Notes under the pieces: model-generated
Databases searched by the model: none
Told to the model about the DNA's origin: nothing
The model's input: only the letters and a program-made list of their open reading frames with translations
In this document: in pieces, positions 54,976 to 63,881 of the stretch
How positions within the stretch are numbered: position 1 is the first letter of the stretch
Layout: every line of letters starts with the position of its first letter
Translations under genes and position numbers: made by a program
From: WHTI01 sp963756365
Lineage (GTDB): Bacteria; Actinomycetota; CADDZG01; WHSQ01
Direction: 5' to 3'
NCBI GenBank assembly: GCA_963756365.1
Contig: CAVWNF010000003.1
Span: forward strand, 1,612,001 to 1,676,000
Length of the DNA: 64,000 nt

Positions 54976-55578
54976 TCAGTTCTTGTCGTCCTGCTTGATG
55001 GCCGTGTCGATCCCGGTCGCCACTGCGAACATGAGCAAACGCAGGTCGCCGGAAACCGTCGGCGAGATCTCGACCATGTAGTTGTCGGAGGTCGTGAAGA
55101 TCTCCTTCACGCTCCCCGCCCACTTCTTAGTGATCCTGCCGACCTCGTTCTCGGTGGCGTCGAGCAACTGGAAGTTCCATGCACGCCAGTTCTCGGCTCT
55201 GACCATCCCGAGCTTCTCCCCCGTCGGCGATTCGATCGCGAACTCGAACTTCTTGAAGAGCTTCTTGCCCTGCACGAGGGTGCCGACGTCACGTCCTGTG
55301 GCGTCCTTGACGTGGACCTTAGAGAAGATCAGTGCTCTTGGCCGGATGGTCTCGAGGATCTTGGTTCCGGTCTCGTCGTAGAGGCCGTAGGTGTGGGTCA
55401 TCATCTGGTCGAGGTTGGTCACGAACCGGGCGACCTTCTTGAGTTTGGACTGGCCCTCTTCGGTAACGTGCCCGATCTCGTTCCCCTCTTCGTCTCTGAT
55501 CTTGTACTCGTTGGTGAGCTCGATGAACTTGGCTTTCTGGTTGACGAAGAAACGCTCTTGAGTGAGCAGGCCGGACAA
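54976..55578 (-). CDS. LURP-one-related/scramblase-like family protein
   Basis: A 200-residue protein. TTG at 55578 with AGGGGG six bases upstream gives (M)SGLLTQERFFVNQKAKFIEL. The repeated beta strands NEYKIRDEEGNEIGHVTEEG, GLYDETGTKILETIRPRAL and FAIESPTGEKLGMVRAENWR fit the tubby-like LURP-one/scramblase fold. An ATG at 55635 exists in frame but would add a basic, non-family extension. Membrane-lipid association is the usual suggestion; the function is unproven. Confidence 0.8.
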   Translation of the reverse strand: MSGLLTQERFFVNQKAKFIELTNEYKIRDEEGNEIGHVTEEGQSKLKKVARFVTNLDQMMTHTYGLYDETGTKILETIRPRALIFSKVHVKDATGRDVGTLVQGKKLFKKFEFAIESPTGEKLGMVRAENWRAWNFQLLDATENEVGRITKKWAGSVKEIFTTSDNYMVEISPTVSGDLRLLMFAVATGIDTAIKQDDKN

Positions 55579-55690
55579 GGTAGCCCCCTGTGGACGAGGT
55601 GAACGAGCAGGACCACGGAATCGTACTTCGGGCATCGGCGCATGTGAAGGGAGCCCACCCAGTCTTGTGATCTACGAGTAGGTTCTGCGG

Positions 55691-56267
55691 ATGATGAAGC
55701 ACACGGTCGCTCTCGCTGTCATCGTCCTTGCGTCCGTCCCAAGCGCGGAGGCGGGACGGACACCCCGCTGCGAGGGTCTGCGCGCAACGCTCGTGGGAAG
55801 CAACGGTGACGACCACTTGATCGGTACGGCGCAAGCCGATGTCATCGTCGGGCTAGACGGTAACGATCTCATCGAAGGGCGCGGCGGTGACGACTTCATC
55901 TGTTCGGGGCGCGGCAACGATGAGGTTCTCTCCCAGGGTGGCAGAGATGTCGTCAGGGGCGGGCCCGGAGCCGATGTTCTCAAGGGGCACCGGGGGCCCG
56001 ACGAGCTCTACGGCGAGGCCGGGGACGACGTGATCGAAGCTGGTCGGGGCGGAGATGCCCTGTTCGGGCTCGCCGGTGAACGACACCCTCTCGGGCGGGA
56101 AGGGCAACGACGGCGCGGAAGGCGGCGACGGGGACGACGTCATGCTCGGAGGTCCCGGCCACGACCATCTATACGGACTCCGCGGTAACGACGAGGCAGC
56201 CGGCGGCAGGGGACACGATGGCTGCGACGCCGAGGTCGAGCGTAGCTGCGAGGAACACGACCGCTAG
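55691..56267 (+). CDS. Secreted RTX-type calcium-binding repeat protein, one frame break
   Basis: About 191 residues. A signal peptide (MMKHTVALAVIVLASVPSAE) precedes repeats of the nonapeptide GG-G-D-x-L type: GLDGNDLIEGRGGDDF, GRGNDEVLSQGGRDVVRGGP and GEAGDDVIEAGRGGDALFG. The frame changes near 56080, after which repeats continue (SGGKGNDGAEGGDGDDVMLG, GHDHLYGLRGNDEAAGG) and end with two Cys. Such parallel beta-rolls fold on Ca2+ outside the cell. With its Cys pair (RCEG and SCEE) it fits a small actinobacterial exoprotein type. Confidence 0.78.
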
Positions 56268-56308
56268 GTCACTCCACCATGCACGCCGGTGAAACCGTGT
56301 GAGGTGCT

Positions 56309-59173
56309 CTAGAGGGAAGCGCGTCTGACTATCAAGGCGCCCGCTCGGGTGGGATCTCCGTAGACGATCGCGACCTCTCCCCCGCCGATGGCTATCGCGA
56401 TGTCGGTCACGTAGCCGGCCTTCTCGAACCTCGTGGTCTGAGCATCGGAGCCGGGAGCTTTCTGTAGATACGCCACCCGCTTGCACCCGATATCTCCGCA
56501 TCTCTCGTAGGTCCCGAACGCCACGTGCATCGTGTGCGTCCCAGGTTCCGCGGCAACCGCTACCACCTCCGCCACAACACCCGGCTTGGAGACGCTCACG
56601 CCGTTAAACAGACGGAGCTGGCCCCCGGTGGTCGTCCATGCGACGCGGGGGGTTCCATCGGAGCCGACATCGAGGTCCCAAGCACCGACCCGATGCGCAC
56701 GAACACTGCTCGTCCAGCCACCCGGGGTCCTCGTGAACAGCCTCAGCGTCTTCCCGTCATAAGCCCCGATCACGACCGCGCCTCCGTTGGCCGCGACCTT
56801 CACGGATCGGATCTTCGAGACCCCTAGGTTCTCGACACCATCGCTCCCGCCGTAGAACAGGCGATCCTTGGAACCGACCGTGAACGCCCGATGCAGGTTG
56901 GAGTCGTCGATCGCGATATCGCCGATCGCGTAGCTCCCGTCCATCCCCAACTTCGCGTCCACGATCGATCGGTTACCGGCCGGGTCGATGATTACGTTCG
57001 CCTCGCACATGACGGCCTCGCCAGAGTCGTCAGCGATCAGGCGATCGTGGAATCCGATCAGCGGATCGCCACCTTCTGGAACGCCGATCGAGACCGACCC
57101 AGAGGCGAGTTCCAGTCGCGCTATCGTCGCCCCCACGCCAGACGGGTCGAAATAGCGGATCAGGTCATCACCCGTTGCGCCCGCGACATGAAGTCCCGTC
57201 TGCGAGTACGCCGCATCAACCTCGTCGAAGACGTGTTGTGAGTCGTAGATGTCGGCTTCGAAATCGACCGCGGCTGGTGCGCTACTCGGCGACGTCCGGG
57301 TGATGAGGGGCAACTCCCCTTCAGCACAGGCGGCCGGCGGCTGCCCGGGCCCGGCCGTAGCGAGGGCCAGACTCCGTGCGGCGTTCACGCGGCCCCCGGT
57401 TCGCACCGCGTTCCACAGATCGGGTCGGCGGTCCACCCCTGCGAGCAGCAGGTTCTTGATCTCGGCCACCGTCGCCTCGGGTGCCACGGCCCACAGCAAA
57501 GCTGCGGTGCCAGCAACGTGGGGAGTCGCCATCGAGGTTCCGCTCATGTAGACGAACGGGTCATCTCCGTAATCGGCCGTGAAGCATCGGGTGTAGAGGT
57601 TGTCTATCTTCGCTCCGTCCGCCTGATCCTTATCGTTCGCTTTCAAGCGGAAGCGCAGATGGACCGCGGGGTCACCGTCGTATCGCTCGAGGCTCAGTTC
57701 GTTGCCGTAGTACCACTGCCGGGTGGAGAACGCCCACTTGGTGAGGCGCTTGAAGCTCGTCCCGTCCCGCGATGCTTCGATCAGCAAGCGGTCTCCACGG
57801 GCAACCCTGAGCCTGAGGTCGTAGAACAGAACGCAGTTCCGCATCCCGCTGAGGTCTATCGGCGATCCGGTGCGCGCCCACGCATTGCTCTTCCGTTTGT
57901 ACCGTCCGTCCGGGCTGTCTTCCAATCGCCCGTCGTTGAAGCGATTCGTGGACCATCCCCACTCTGTCCCTCGGCCCCCGGTCATCCATCGTCCCTCGAT
58001 GTCCTGGTCGAAGTACTCGGAGAATGGAGATCCCCATTCGGGGCGATCGCTGAGGACCGACAGCCCCGGCGCGGCAAGGTCAACCGTCTTCACACCCCTG
58101 TTGGAGAAGCCGGTAAGCCTGTCGTTCTGATCGGTCGCCGCAACGCACACGATGTTGGGGAGACCATACGCACAGGGATAGGTGGGCTCGATGTCGTTGT
58201 CGTCACCACGACCATCCGGGCCCCCATTCCCCGCTGCGATCGCGAACAGGGTGTCGGGGTGGGCATCGATAGCTCGCTTCATCGTTCTACTGAAGACACT
58301 CGCTTGGATGCTGACGTTGGCAACACGGGCACCCATCGCTCCCGCGTAATGCATGCCCGCGGCGATGTCGGCAAGTGATCCCGAGTTGGACTCGTCGAGG
58401 ACGCGCACCGACAGAAGGCTCACCTGCGGGGACACACCGACGATCCCCTGGCCATCGATGGCCGCTCCGATAGTTCCGGCTACATGAGTCCCGTGCCCCA
58501 CCTGATCGTCGGGTCGATTGTCGGCGGCAACGAAATCCCAACCACGCCAATCGTCCACGAATCCGTTGCCGTCATCGTCCACGCGATCGTCGCGATCCGC
58601 TTCGATCGCCGATTCGCCCGGGTTGATCCACTGCGCTGCAGCGAGATCCGGATGGTCCATCGCCACCCCAGAGTCGACGACGGCCACGAGAACGTCGGTG
58701 GAACCCTCGGTCGTCTCCCAAGCCTCAGGCGCATCGATATCTGCGTCTGGTCGGCCGCTCTGTCCGAAGACACGCTGGCCGGTGTTGTTGAGTCCCCACT
58801 CGTCCGGGAACCTCTCGTCGGAAGGAGCAGCACCTTCGAAGACGTAGTTGGGTTCGGCGTAATCGACCCCGGCCATCGCTCCGATGCGGGCAGCGGCAAT
58901 GATGGGATCCTCCGCCCCAACATCGACGACCTCGGTGCGGGCGATCCCGAGCGAGCGCACCGAACGAGCGCCTATGCCAGCTCGGACCAGCGGGCGCGCC
59001 GCTGAACGCTCGTAGGCAACGATGACCTCCCCGGGAACGACCCTCGGAGTGACAGACACGTCATCGGCTCGAGATGTGGGTCGCGGGGCCCCTTTGGCAA
59101 GAGGTAGGTCCCCCACCAAACAACCCACGAGGAGCACCAGAAGCGAACCAACAGTGAGCTCCCGGGACGTCAT
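56309..59173 (-). CDS. Secreted subtilisin-like serine protease (S8) with inserted domain
   Basis: A 954-residue exported protease. Signal/anchor at about 8-30. Propeptide inhibitor-like part 45-115 (VVPGEVIVAYERSAARPLVR). Catalytic Asp167 (VAVVDSGVAMDHPDL), His227 (VGHGTHVAGTIGAA), oxyanion Asn316 (IAAGNGGPDG) and Ser547 (SGTSMATPHVAGTAALLW). About 155 residues (375-530, with two Cys) are inserted between Asn and Ser, with a beta-sandwich/MAM-like look (FEYFDQDI..., RLLIEASRDGTSFKRLTKWA). A C-terminal part (about 620-954) looks like a beta-propeller. Complete, no frame break. Divergent from the desaturase gene. Confidence 0.92.
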   Translation of the reverse strand: MTSRELTVGSLLVLLVGCLVGDLPLAKGAPRPTSRADDVSVTPRVVPGEVIVAYERSAARPLVRAGIGARSVRSLGIARTEVVDVGAEDPIIAAARIGAMAGVDYAEPNYVFEGAAPSDERFPDEWGLNNTGQRVFGQSGRPDADIDAPEAWETTEGSTDVLVAVVDSGVAMDHPDLAAAQWINPGESAIEADRDDRVDDDGNGFVDDWRGWDFVAADNRPDDQVGHGTHVAGTIGAAIDGQGIVGVSPQVSLLSVRVLDESNSGSLADIAAGMHYAGAMGARVANVSIQASVFSRTMKRAIDAHPDTLFAIAAGNGGPDGRGDDNDIEPTYPCAYGLPNIVCVAATDQNDRLTGFSNRGVKTVDLAAPGLSVLSDRPEWGSPFSEYFDQDIEGRWMTGGRGTEWGWSTNRFNDGRLEDSPDGRYKRKSNAWARTGSPIDLSGMRNCVLFYDLRLRVARGDRLLIEASRDGTSFKRLTKWAFSTRQWYYGNELSLERYDGDPAVHLRFRLKANDKDQADGAKIDNLYTRCFTADYGDDPFVYMSGTSMATPHVAGTAALLWAVAPEATVAEIKNLLLAGVDRRPDLWNAVRTGGRVNAARSLALATAGPGQPPAACAEGELPLITRTSPSSAPAAVDFEADIYDSQHVFDEVDAAYSQTGLHVAGATGDDLIRYFDPSGVGATIARLELASGSVSIGVPEGGDPLIGFHDRLIADDSGEAVMCEANVIIDPAGNRSIVDAKLGMDGSYAIGDIAIDDSNLHRAFTVGSKDRLFYGGSDGVENLGVSKIRSVKVAANGGAVVIGAYDGKTLRLFTRTPGGWTSSVRAHRVGAWDLDVGSDGTPRVAWTTTGGQLRLFNGVSVSKPGVVAEVVAVAAEPGTHTMHVAFGTYERCGDIGCKRVAYLQKAPGSDAQTTRFEKAGYVTDIAIAIGGGEVAIVYGDPTRAGALIVRRASL

Positions 59174-59198
59174 GCGACGGATGGTACGGGGTCTCGCT

Positions 59199-59218
59199 AA
59201 CTTACTGTGTGGTAAGTT
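59199..59218. promoter_or_regulatory. Palindromic operator between subtilase and desaturase genes
   Basis: AACTTAC-N6-GTAAGTT, a perfect 7-bp inverted repeat with centre TGTGTG, 46 bases upstream of the desaturase start. The best candidate binder is the TetR protein encoded behind the desaturase. Confidence 0.6.
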
Positions 59219-59264
59219 ACGGTTCGGTAGGTTCACAGGGCGGCGGCCCCAGAGAGGTGAAGTC

Positions 59265-60203
59265 ATGTACACGAATGACGCGACAAGAACCATCCCGGGC
59301 GTAGAGGTGATCAGTCCGAGCGGGCACAGGGTTCAACGCATCTCGGTTCTCATCCTCACGATCCTTCCGCTCACCGGACTGATCGCGGCGATCGTGACCT
59401 TGTGGGGACGCGGCATCGGGCCGGTCGAGGCCTCGATCGCGCTCGTCTTCTATCTGTTCACTGGTTTCGGCATCACTGTCGGTTTCCATCGCTACTTCAC
59501 GCACCAGAGTTTCACCGCAACGCGCCCGGCCAAGATCGGTCTGGCGATCGCCGGATCCATGGCGGTACAGGGATCGTTGATCTCATGGGTAGCGACCCAC
59601 CGTCGGCATCACGCCTTCAGCGACCGAGAAGGTGACCCGCACTCGCCCAATCTCGATGGAGAGGACGGCGTCAAAGGGATCCTTAAGGGCCTGTGGCACG
59701 GGCACCTCGGCTGGTTGTTCGATCCCGAACAGACCTCGGCCGAGCGATGGGCGCCCGATCTCCTGAAGGACAAGACGATGGTCAGGATCGACCGAGCCTT
59801 CCCCTACCTGAGTCTTGCCACCTTCGCCCTGCCGCCTCTGATAGCGCTGATGATCACGGGTTCGTTCGGCACGGCGGTCACCACGTTCCTATGGGCGAGT
59901 CTGGCGCGGGTCTTCCTGCTGCACCACGTCACGTGGAGCATCAACTCGATCTGTCACTTCTATGGGAAGCGCCCATTCGAATCACGCGACCACTCGACGA
60001 ACAACTGGATGCTGTCTCTGATCTCGTTCGGCGAGTCGTGGCACAACAATCACCACGCGTTCCCGACCTCCGCACGCCACGGGATCCTGCGCGGGCAGAT
60101 AGACCCGAGCGCGTGGCTGATCGCGGGCCTACAACGTCTAGGGTTGGTGCGTGATGTCAAGGCTCCGTCGGAAGACCAACTCGAATCCCGAAAAGCTGCA
60201 TAA
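59265..60203 (+). CDS. Acyl-CoA / fatty-acid delta-9 desaturase
   Basis: A 312-residue membrane di-iron enzyme introducing a cis double bond into fatty acyl chains. The three histidine boxes are complete: HRYFTH (near residue 83), HRRHH (near 120) and HNNHH (near 264), with transmembrane pairs before box 1 and between boxes 2 and 3. ATG at 59265 follows AGAGAGGTGA. A TetR gene follows 12 bases after the stop and a palindrome precedes the gene, so the pair probably controls membrane fluidity in a DesT-like manner. Confidence 0.93.
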   Translation: MYTNDATRTIPGVEVISPSGHRVQRISVLILTILPLTGLIAAIVTLWGRGIGPVEASIALVFYLFTGFGITVGFHRYFTHQSFTATRPAKIGLAIAGSMAVQGSLISWVATHRRHHAFSDREGDPHSPNLDGEDGVKGILKGLWHGHLGWLFDPEQTSAERWAPDLLKDKTMVRIDRAFPYLSLATFALPPLIALMITGSFGTAVTTFLWASLARVFLLHHVTWSINSICHFYGKRPFESRDHSTNNWMLSLISFGESWHNNHHAFPTSARHGILRGQIDPSAWLIAGLQRLGLVRDVKAPSEDQLESRKAA

Positions 60204-60215
60204 GAGGGCGCGCCT

Positions 60216-60818
60216 ATGACCGGCCGGGTCAGGATGACCGGCCAGGAGCGACGCGAGCAGTTGCTCACCGTCGGACGCTCGGTATTCGCGGAGAAGGGTT
60301 ACGACGGGGCTTCCATCGAAGAGATCGCTCAGAGGGCAGGCATCACCAAGCCCGTCGTTTACGAGCACTTCGGCAGTAAGGAAGAACTTTACGTAGTCAT
60401 CGTGGACCGCGAGGTCAAGCGTCTCTTGGGCCGGTTCGAGAACGCCCTCGAAGCCGGCTCCCCCAGAGCGAAGATCGAGGCTGCGGCGCATACGTTCCTC
60501 ACCTACATCGAGGAGGAGCAGGAGGGATTCCGAATCCTCGTAAGGGATTCGCCCGTGACCTCGGGAACCGGAACGCTGGCCTCAGTGATCGGAGATGTCG
60601 CTGCGAAGGTCGAATACATCTTCGCCGATGAGTTCAGAACCCGAGGGTTCGACGCCAAGCTCGCCCCGATCTACTCCCAGGCACTCGTTGGCATGGTTGC
60701 CCTCGTCGGCCAAGGATGGTTGGAGACCGGGAAACCCGACCGCAAGGTGGTTACCGCACATCTCGTGAATCTCGCATGGAACGGACTGAAGGACCTCGAG
60801 AAGAAACCGAAGCCGTAA
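60216..60818 (+). CDS. TetR family regulator, probably controlling the desaturase
   Basis: A 200-residue repressor. HTH at about 12-60: RREQLLTVGRSVFAEKGYDG, ASIEEIAQRAGITKPVVYEH and FGSKEELYVVIVDREVKRLL. The C-terminal ligand domain (about 65-195) has TFLTYIEEEQEGFRILVRDS, which fits fatty-acyl-sensing actinobacterial TetR proteins. ATG at 60216 has GAGGG upstream; ATG at 60234 is an alternative. It is co-transcribed with the desaturase and convergent with aceE (3 bases apart). Confidence 0.9.
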   Translation: MTGRVRMTGQERREQLLTVGRSVFAEKGYDGASIEEIAQRAGITKPVVYEHFGSKEELYVVIVDREVKRLLGRFENALEAGSPRAKIEAAAHTFLTYIEEEQEGFRILVRDSPVTSGTGTLASVIGDVAAKVEYIFADEFRTRGFDAKLAPIYSQALVGMVALVGQGWLETGKPDRKVVTAHLVNLAWNGLKDLEKKPKP

Positions 60819-60821
60819 CCG

Positions 60822-63491
60822 TTACAGGCGTTCCTGCGGTGACGTGCGTTCGGTGTCGATGCCGTACCGGTCGAGTGCTTCCTTAACCTGCTCCGGCTTC
60901 AGTTCCCCGAACTCAGCGAGCGCGGCCAGGGTCGCAACCACGATGTGCTCCGCGTCGATCTCGAAGTACCTCCGCAACGCGGCGCGGTGTCCCGATAGAC
61001 CGAACCCATCGGTGCCGAGGGGGATGAACGGCGCGGGGATCCACCGGCTGACCTGGTCCGGCACGGCCTTCATGTGATCGCTGACCGCGACGACGGGGCC
61101 TTCGGCGTTCTCTAGTTGTGAGGTGACGAATGGGATGCGCTTGGGCTCATCAGGGTGGAACCGATTCCACCTCTCTGCCTCGAGCGCGTCGAGTCGCATC
61201 TGGTGATACGAGGTTGCGCTCCACACGTCAACCGAAACGTCGTGGTCCTGAGCCAGCATCTCCTGGGCGCGCAGCGCGGTCGGCACGAGCGGTCCGGATG
61301 CGAGGATCTGGGCACGTTGCGAATGGTCGCCGCTCCCCGCTCGGAACCGATACAGCCCCTTGATGATCTCGTCCTCGATCCCATCGGGCATCACGGGTTG
61401 CGGGTAGGCCTCGTTGTAAAGCGCGAGGTAGTACATCACGTCCTCGTCCCGTTCCAGCATCCGGATGAGCCCGTCCTTGATGATGGCGGCTACCTCGAAT
61501 GCGAACGCGGGGTCGTAGGCACGTACCGCGGGGTTCGTGGTTGCAAGCAACATCGAGTGACCGTCGTCGTGCTGCAAGCCCTCACCCATGAGCGTCGTGC
61601 GTCCGTTGGTCGCACCTAGGAGGAACCCACGCGATCGCTGATCGGCGGCGCTCCAGATCGAGTCACCGACGCGCTGAAAACCGAACATCGAATAGAAGAT
61701 GAAGAACGGCAACATCTGCTCGCGGTGGGTCGAGTACGAGGTCGCCGCCGCGGTGAAGGAACCCATCGAGCCAGCCTCGGTGATGCCCTCCTCGAGGATC
61801 TGGCCCTCTTTCGACTCGCGATACGCGAGGAGGTGCGCCGCATCCACCGGTTCGTAGAGTTGGCCCTGGGACGAGTAGATCTTGAAGTCTGGGAACAACG
61901 ACTCCATCCCGAAGGTCCTCGCCTCGTCGGGGATGATCGGAACCACGCGCGTGCCGAGCTTCTTGTCCTTGAGGAGCTTGCGCAGCAGACGTACGAAGGC
62001 CATCGTCGTAGCGACGTCCTGCTTCGTCCCGGCCGCGAACTCGTCGTAGAGGTCTGGCTTGGGAGCTGCCAGTGGTTCGTGCTGAACCCGGCGCTCGGGG
62101 AGCAAGCCACCGAGTGCGCGGCGACGGGAAAGGATGTACTCGACCTCGTCCGAATCGGCCCCCGGATGGTAATAAGGCGCCCCCTTCTTGAGCTCCTTGT
62201 CGGAGATCGGGAGCTCGAGGCGATCGCGGAAGGCCATCAGTTCCTCTTCCGAGAGCTTCTTCGCCTGGTGCGTGACGTTGCGCCCCTCGACCGCTCCCCC
62301 GAGGGTCCAGCCTTTGACGGTCTTCGCCAGGATCACGCTGGGCACGCCCTGGACCTCGACAGCACGGGCGAACGCCGAGTAGACCTTGCGATAGTCGTGC
62401 CCGCCCCGCCGGAGTCGGCGGAGATCGTCATCCGAGAGGTGCTCGACCAGTTTCTGGAGTCGTGGATCGGGGCCGAAGAAATGCTCCCGGATGTAGCCAC
62501 CATCTTCGACCACGTACTTCTGGAACTCACCATCAACCGTCGTATTCATCTTGTTCACGAGCACTCCGTCGTGATCCCGCGCCAAGAGTTCATCCCACTC
62601 GCGGCCCCACACGACCTTCACGACGTTCCACCCGGCCCCCCGGAAGTTCGCCTCGAGCTCCTGGATCACCTTGCCGTTCCCCCGGACAGGGCCGTCGAGG
62701 CGCTGGAGGTTGCAATTCACGACGAAGATCAGGTTGTCGAGGCCCTCGCGCGCGGCCATCGTGATCGCTGCTTTCGATTCAGGTTCGTCCATCTCGCCGT
62801 CACCGAGGAATGCCCACACGCGCTGCTGCGACGTGTCCTTGATCCCGCGATTGGCGAGGTACTTGTTGAATCGGGCCTGATAGATCGCGTTGAGAGGGCC
62901 GAGACCCATCGAGACGGTCGGGAACTCCCAATAGTCGGGCATGAGGCGAGGGTGCGGGTACGACGAGAGCCCATTCGGGATCGTGTCTTGCCTGAAGTTG
63001 TCGAGACGTTCTTCGTCCATCCGGCCCTCGAGGAACGAACGCGCGTACACGCCCGGTGCCGCGTGACCCTGATAGAAGATCTGGTCTCCCCCGCCCTCGG
63101 CGTCCTTGCCGCGGAAGAAGTGGTTGAAACCGACCTCGTAGAGAGAGGACGCCGAGGCGTAGGTGGCAAGGTGTCCGCCGATCCCATCGTGGGCCTTGTT
63201 GGCCCTCATCACCATCGCCGCTGCGTTCCAGCGGATGATGCGTCGGATGCGGTGCTCCATCGCTTCGTCACCGGGGAAGTACGGCTCTTCCTCGGGCGGG
63301 ATCGTGTTGATGTAGTTGGTCGAGGTCATCGAAGGCACGTCGACCTTGCGACTGCGAGCGTGGCTGCTCACCCTGCGCAAGAGATAACGGGCTCGCTCCG
63401 GCGAGCGATCCACTATCTGATCGATCGCCTCGATCCATTCCTGGGTCTCCTCCGGATCGATATCCGGAAGCTGCTCTCTGTACTCGTACAT
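60822..63491 (-). CDS. aceE: Pyruvate dehydrogenase E1 component (homodimeric)
   Basis: An 889-residue thiamine-diphosphate enzyme decarboxylating pyruvate for acetyl-CoA. The N-terminus YINTIPPEEEPYFPGDEAME and DGIGGHLATYASASSLYEVG fit AceE; the ThDP motif is FLGDGEMDEPESK near residue 228 ending with VVNCNLQRLDGP. The C-terminal third has FFIFYSMFGFQRVGDSIWSA and PFIPLGTDGFGLSGHRAALR. It is the form used by Actinomycetota and Proteobacteria. The E2/E3 genes are not in the window. The frame is intact over 2.7 kb. Confidence 0.95.
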   Translation of the reverse strand: MYEYREQLPDIDPEETQEWIEAIDQIVDRSPERARYLLRRVSSHARSRKVDVPSMTSTNYINTIPPEEEPYFPGDEAMEHRIRRIIRWNAAAMVMRANKAHDGIGGHLATYASASSLYEVGFNHFFRGKDAEGGGDQIFYQGHAAPGVYARSFLEGRMDEERLDNFRQDTIPNGLSSYPHPRLMPDYWEFPTVSMGLGPLNAIYQARFNKYLANRGIKDTSQQRVWAFLGDGEMDEPESKAAITMAAREGLDNLIFVVNCNLQRLDGPVRGNGKVIQELEANFRGAGWNVVKVVWGREWDELLARDHDGVLVNKMNTTVDGEFQKYVVEDGGYIREHFFGPDPRLQKLVEHLSDDDLRRLRRGGHDYRKVYSAFARAVEVQGVPSVILAKTVKGWTLGGAVEGRNVTHQAKKLSEEELMAFRDRLELPISDKELKKGAPYYHPGADSDEVEYILSRRRALGGLLPERRVQHEPLAAPKPDLYDEFAAGTKQDVATTMAFVRLLRKLLKDKKLGTRVVPIIPDEARTFGMESLFPDFKIYSSQGQLYEPVDAAHLLAYRESKEGQILEEGITEAGSMGSFTAAATSYSTHREQMLPFFIFYSMFGFQRVGDSIWSAADQRSRGFLLGATNGRTTLMGEGLQHDDGHSMLLATTNPAVRAYDPAFAFEVAAIIKDGLIRMLERDEDVMYYLALYNEAYPQPVMPDGIEDEIIKGLYRFRAGSGDHSQRAQILASGPLVPTALRAQEMLAQDHDVSVDVWSATSYHQMRLDALEAERWNRFHPDEPKRIPFVTSQLENAEGPVVAVSDHMKAVPDQVSRWIPAPFIPLGTDGFGLSGHRAALRRYFEIDAEHIVVATLAALAEFGELKPEQVKEALDRYGIDTERTSPQERL

Positions 63492-63543
63492 CAGCTCACC
63501 ACCCCTGTCGCGGGCACTCTGTGCCCTTTACCAGGGTAAACGT

Positions 63544-63855
63544 TCAGCCCTCGGAGGCCATCGCGAGGTCAACGAGGTCTACCACCGACAGCAGCAAGCC
63601 ATCCTTCAGTACCGGGAGGCGCCGGATGTGCTTCTGAGCCATCAGTCGCTGGACGTCCTCCACCCGGGCGTTTGCGTCCACGAAGACGGGGGTTCCCCGC
63701 TTGAGTTCGGCCTCTGAGACCTCCATGAGGTTCACGCCCTCACCCTTGAGCAGGTCGGCGAGCCACCGCATCGTCGATGTCTCGTCATCGGACCAATCGG
63801 ATGCTCCGATGACGTCACCGACCCGCGCCTGGCTAGGGATCTCTTGGGGGGCCAT
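63544..63855 (-). CDS. Small CBS-domain protein
   Basis: A 103-residue protein containing one recognisable CBS motif: PVFVDANARVEDVQRLMAQK then HIRRLPVLKDGLLLSVVDLV. The first half (VGDVIGASDWSDDETSTMRW) is a degenerate second CBS half. CBS pairs bind adenosine nucleotides; this one probably acts as a homodimer or regulator. It lies 52 bases upstream of aceE on the same strand, so it may be co-expressed with it. Confidence 0.75.
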   Translation of the reverse strand: MAPQEIPSQARVGDVIGASDWSDDETSTMRWLADLLKGEGVNLMEVSEAELKRGTPVFVDANARVEDVQRLMAQKHIRRLPVLKDGLLLSVVDLVDLAMASEG

Positions 63856-63881
63856 CGCCCCAGGGTAACGGAGGTGTCCGA

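Noticed and set aside
61725..63539. 604-codon plus-strand frame across aceE
   Set aside because: AceE is unmistakable on the minus strand; the antisense frame is a mirror of its codon use.
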